Source: Flavobacterium sp.
Lineage (GTDB): Bacteria > Bacteroidota > Bacteroidia > Flavobacteriales > Flavobacteriaceae
Reading direction: 5' to 3'
Length of the DNA: 64,000 bases
Assembly (NCBI GenBank): GCA_015234525.1
Contig: JADGMX010000010.1
Span: forward strand, 124,001-188,000
The notes below the pieces were generated by a model, which saw only the letters and a list, made by a program, of their open reading frames with translations, made no database searches and was not told the origin of the DNA. Numbering within the stretch: the first letter of the stretch is position 1; each line of letters starts with the position of its first letter. The position numbers and the translations under genes are program-made. Positions 61,279 to 64,000 of the stretch are shown one piece after another.

Positions 61279-63366
61279 ATGTCTGCAGAAGAAAAATCAC
61301 TGAATTTTATTGAACAAATCATCGAAGAGGATTTGAAAAACGGCATGTCGCCGGATTCGCTTCGTTTTCGTTTTCCTCCAGAGCCAAATGGGTATTTACA
61401 TATTGGACATGCGAGTTCGATTGCATTAAATTTTGGACTTGGAATCGATTACAACGCGCCTGTTAACCTTCGTTTTGACGATACAAATCCGGCCAAAGAA
61501 GAGCAGGAATTCGTTGATGCCATAAAGCGTGATGTGGAATGGCTGGGTTACAAATGGGCCGAAGAGCGTTACGCATCTGATTATTTTCAACAGCTTTACG
61601 ATTGGGCTGTGCAAATGATTAAAGACGGATATGCCTATGTTGACAGTCAAACTTCTGAAGAAATGGCGCAACAAAAAGGAACGCCAACCACACCAGGAAC
61701 TGATAGTCCGTATAGAAACCGGTCGGTTGAGGAAAACCTGGATTTATTTAACCGCATGAAAAACGGCGAGTTTACCGAAGGTGCTCATATTCTCCGTGCT
61801 AAAATCGACATGAAATCGACTAATATGCTGATGCGGGATCCGATCATGTATAGGATTTTACATAAAGCGCATCATAGAACCGGTGACAAATGGTGCATTT
61901 ATCCAATGTACGATTGGGCACACGGCGAAAGCGATTACCTCGAGCAGGTTTCACACTCTTTTTGTACGCTTGAATTTTTGCCGCACCGCGAATTATACGA
62001 TTGGTTTTTAGACCGGATTTATGACAATACTAAAGTTCGTCCAAAGCAACGCGAATTTGCGCGTCGGAATTTGAGTCATACTGTTGTCAGCAAACGAAAA
62101 CTGATGCAACTCGTAGCTGAAGGCCATGTGAAAGGTTGGGACGATCCCAGAATGTCGACCATTTCAGGACTTCGCAGACGCGGATATACGGCTGCATCGC
62201 TTCGTAATTTTGCCAATGCAATCGGAATTGCAAAACGTGATAACCTGATTAACGTGTCGTTATTGGAGTTTTACATTCGCGAAGATCTCAATAAAACAGC
62301 ACCCCGCGTAATGGCTGTTCTTGATCCGGTAAAAGTTGTCATTACCAATTATCCGGAAGGAAAAGAGGAGTGGCTTGATGCCGAAAACAATCAGGAAGAT
62401 GATAGCGCAGGTTTTAGAAAAGTGCCATTGTCACGCGAAATCTACATTGAACGTGAGGATTTCCTCGAGGATGCGCCATCGAAGTTTTTTCGATTAAGTC
62501 TTGGCCGCGAAGTTCGTTTAAAAAACGCCTATATCATTAAAGGTGAGTCGGTTGTTAAAGATTCAGATGGAAATGTTACTGAAATTCACGTCACTTATGA
62601 TACCGATAGTTTAAGCGGAAGCGGTACTGAGGCAAGCATGCGAAAGGTATCAGGAACCCTGCATTGGGTGTCGGTTAGTCATGCTCTTGAAGCTGAAGTG
62701 CGACTTTACGACCGACTTTTTACTGATGAAGCGCCGGATTCTCATAAAGAAAAGGATTTTTTGGAATTCGTAAATCCGGATTCACTAAAAGTAGTTACCG
62801 GGTATGTTGAACCAAGTCTTAAAGACGCGAAAATTGAAGATCAATTTCAGTTTCAACGTGTAGGTTATTTTACTGTTGATAAAGATTCGACTGATGAAAA
62901 ACTGGTTTTCAACAGAACGGTCGGACTAAAAGATGCTTGGGAAGAAAAGGGCAAAAAAGAGGAAAATATCATCAATAATAGCCTGAAAGACATCAATAAA
63001 TTGTTCAAAGCATCGGAAGACGAGCAACCTGAAATCCAAAAGGCGATCGGGGAGAAGCTAAGCGAAGTTGCCGGATTCAGTTTGTTGCAAAACTCGATTA
63101 AAAAGAATATCAACAATAATAAGAGTTCGTTACTTTTTGTAAATCTATTGTTGAAATACAACCGATCTATTACGTTTGCTGACATTGATACGGAGTTGAC
63201 CGAAAAATTAGTTTCGATGTCGCTTCGAAGTGAATCGCCGATTGTAAGATATGAAGTTGTAACACATATTTTAGCGGAAGCAAATCTGAAATCACAATTC
63301 TCAAATTTTTTGCAAGATCTTCTGGCAACAGAAAAAAATGAAAAAGTTCGTCAGTTGTTGAGTTAA
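61279..63366 (+). CDS. glnS: Glutaminyl-tRNA synthetase with C-terminal extension
   Basis: Class I synthetase charging tRNA-Gln. The 695-residue protein has the HIGH signature FPPEPNGYLHIGHAS (residues about 31-45), the second signature VSKRKLMQL (replacing KMSKS, near residue 270) and the anticodon-binding beta barrels. The last 150 or so residues (from about 545) extend beyond E. coli GlnRS (554) and are predicted helical and Asn/Lys/Glu-rich. Databases label some such proteins as YqeY fusions, but the region here has no strong YqeY motif by eye. With GlnRS present, the indirect GatCAB route for Gln is not needed. Confidence 0.95.
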   Translation: MSAEEKSLNFIEQIIEEDLKNGMSPDSLRFRFPPEPNGYLHIGHASSIALNFGLGIDYNAPVNLRFDDTNPAKEEQEFVDAIKRDVEWLGYKWAEERYASDYFQQLYDWAVQMIKDGYAYVDSQTSEEMAQQKGTPTTPGTDSPYRNRSVEENLDLFNRMKNGEFTEGAHILRAKIDMKSTNMLMRDPIMYRILHKAHHRTGDKWCIYPMYDWAHGESDYLEQVSHSFCTLEFLPHRELYDWFLDRIYDNTKVRPKQREFARRNLSHTVVSKRKLMQLVAEGHVKGWDDPRMSTISGLRRRGYTAASLRNFANAIGIAKRDNLINVSLLEFYIREDLNKTAPRVMAVLDPVKVVITNYPEGKEEWLDAENNQEDDSAGFRKVPLSREIYIEREDFLEDAPSKFFRLSLGREVRLKNAYIIKGESVVKDSDGNVTEIHVTYDTDSLSGSGTEASMRKVSGTLHWVSVSHALEAEVRLYDRLFTDEAPDSHKEKDFLEFVNPDSLKVVTGYVEPSLKDAKIEDQFQFQRVGYFTVDKDSTDEKLVFNRTVGLKDAWEEKGKKEENIINNSLKDINKLFKASEDEQPEIQKAIGEKLSEVAGFSLLQNSIKKNINNNKSSLLFVNLLLKYNRSITFADIDTELTEKLVSMSLRSESPIVRYEVVTHILAEANLKSQFSNFLQDLLATEKNEKVRQLLS

Positions 63367-63390
63367 GAAGCAACCATCACTACAAATAAT

Positions 63391-63418
63391 AAAAGCGCCT
63401 CAGTTAAGGCGCTTTTTT
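63391..63418 (+). terminator. Rho-independent terminator of glnS
   Basis: Hairpin AAAAGCGCCT-CAGTTA-AGGCGCTTTT with a further T run, 24 bases after the stop codon. Confidence 0.92.
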
Positions 63419-63577
63419 CTATTATTGATATTTACTATCGTAAAGATATTTTATATAAAGTATGTTTATTAATTTTAGATGATTTAAAATAAATTTACGA
63501 CCGTTTTAAAATTTAGTAATATCCTTTTACTTCTGGGGTGATTAAAATCGCTTAAAATCGCTTATTTTGATTTTTGA

Positions 63578-64000
63578 CTATTTTGTAGAATCATAATCGT
63601 CATCAGTTCCCAAATTTTCATTTTCTCTCAGATTTTTATAATCGTCAGACGGTTTAAATTCGTCTTTCGATTTTTGCGGTCGGTTTGACGATTTTTTCAT
63701 CGCTTCACCAATTTGGTTCGAAGCGGTAAATGAAGCAACCATGTTATTGAGCATGTCGCTTCCTGCTTGCGGCGAATTTGGAAGTAAAATCAAATTTGAA
63801 TTTGTGTCGGCGCCAATTGCCTGAAGTGTATCGTAATGTTGAGTAACCACAATTAGTGCAGAAGCTTCCTGCGAGTTGATTCCGACTCTGTTCAAAACAT
63901 CCACACTTTCCACGAGTCCGCGTGCAATCTCGCGTCGCTGATCCGCAATACCTTGACCCTGAAGCCGCTTGCTTTCTGCTTCGGCTTTTGCTTTTGCGAC
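63578..64000 (-). CDS. SPFH/Band 7 domain protein (HIR/stomatin-like), 5' part outside the window
   Basis: The minus strand is open from the window edge (64000) to a stop at 63578, giving 141 C-terminal residues. They begin VAKAKAEAESKRLQGQGIAD, the coiled Ala/Glu segment that follows an SPFH domain, then ALIVVTQHYDTLQAIGAD and LILLPNSPQAGSDML, which closely match the end of hypersensitive-induced-response-type SPFH proteins. The tail is charged (KDEFKPSDDYKNL). These proteins form membrane-bound ring or cage assemblies. The SPFH domain and start lie beyond the window, so length and membrane anchor are unknown. Confidence 0.88.
   Translation of the reverse strand, partial: VAKAKAEAESKRLQGQGIADQRREIARGLVESVDVLNRVGINSQEASALIVVTQHYDTLQAIGADTNSNLILLPNSPQAGSDMLNNMVASFTASNQIGEAMKKSSNRPQKSKDEFKPSDDYKNLRENENLGTDDDYDSTK

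Noticed and set aside
1..64000. CRISPR arrays, IS elements, prophage, rRNA operons
   Set aside because: No regularly spaced direct repeats, transposase or phage genes, or rRNA-like sequence were seen on either strand.

Overview
The window is a 64 kb piece of a Bacteroidota chromosome, most likely family Flavobacteriaceae and close to Flavobacterium. The evidence is the RecA and F-ATPase sequences, a SprE-type gliding/type IX secretion lipoprotein, many families confined to this group (DUF4292, DUF4254, DUF5687, DUF6427, DUF6341, DUF6909), frequent lipoproteins, and repeated use of the Bacteroidota promoter -7 element TAnnTTTG. No rRNA, CRISPR array, transposase or prophage was seen. There is one tRNA, tRNA-Cys(GCA).

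Layout. 1-7 kb: two PlsC-type acyltransferases around recA and a small lipoprotein, then trpS/dprA (convergent), an HU-SPOR fusion protein and an acyl-CoA thioesterase. 7-14 kb (minus strand): flippase, dut, a sugar nucleotidyltransferase, a TPR protein, a DUF4292 lipoprotein and an EnvC-like protein, in a compact block. 14-23 kb (minus): sprE, bactofilin, AtpZ, a small membrane protein, then atpB-E-F-H-A-G. The beta and epsilon genes are not here, as is usual in the phylum. 23-31 kb: ABC transporter with a DUF5687 permease, a flavin/2Fe-2S reductase, GT9 and DUF4254, upp, DUF6427, DUF6341 and purD. 31-49 kb: a surface-polysaccharide locus with a PaaK-like ligase, glycosyltransferases, an initiating sugar transferase, a UDP-xylose synthase-like enzyme, a GDP-mannose 3,5-epimerase-like enzyme, a methyltransferase, a flippase, two polymerase/ligase-type membrane proteins, rfbD-C-A and a Wzz-like protein. 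The rfb/wzz genes sit at the 3' end of a tight minus-strand run that starts with M23 peptidase, GH3 and DUF6909. 53-64 kb: tatA, tex, rpiB, a 0.6 kb non-coding stretch, a DUF2007 gene, rnr, a GIN-domain protein, a LysE-family exporter, tRNA-Cys, folB, glnS and a truncated SPFH-domain gene.

Most notable signal: the non-coding stretch between rpiB and the DUF2007 gene (about 56.1-56.7 kb) carries three exact copies of TGTTGATAA (reverse complement TTATCAACA, one base from the DnaA box TTATCCACA), several near copies, and an AT-rich flank. Genes to its left are nearly all on the minus strand and genes to its right mostly on the plus strand. It is a good candidate for the chromosomal replication origin, although dnaA is not in the window.

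Other structure: four copies of a palindromic intergenic repeat family, each just after a stop codon; a strong stem-loop after atpE and a weaker one between atpA and atpG; and several convergent gene pairs overlapping by a few bases. Start codons were moved inward where an upstream in-frame TTG or GTG gave an implausible N-terminus or lay in a promoter or repeat.
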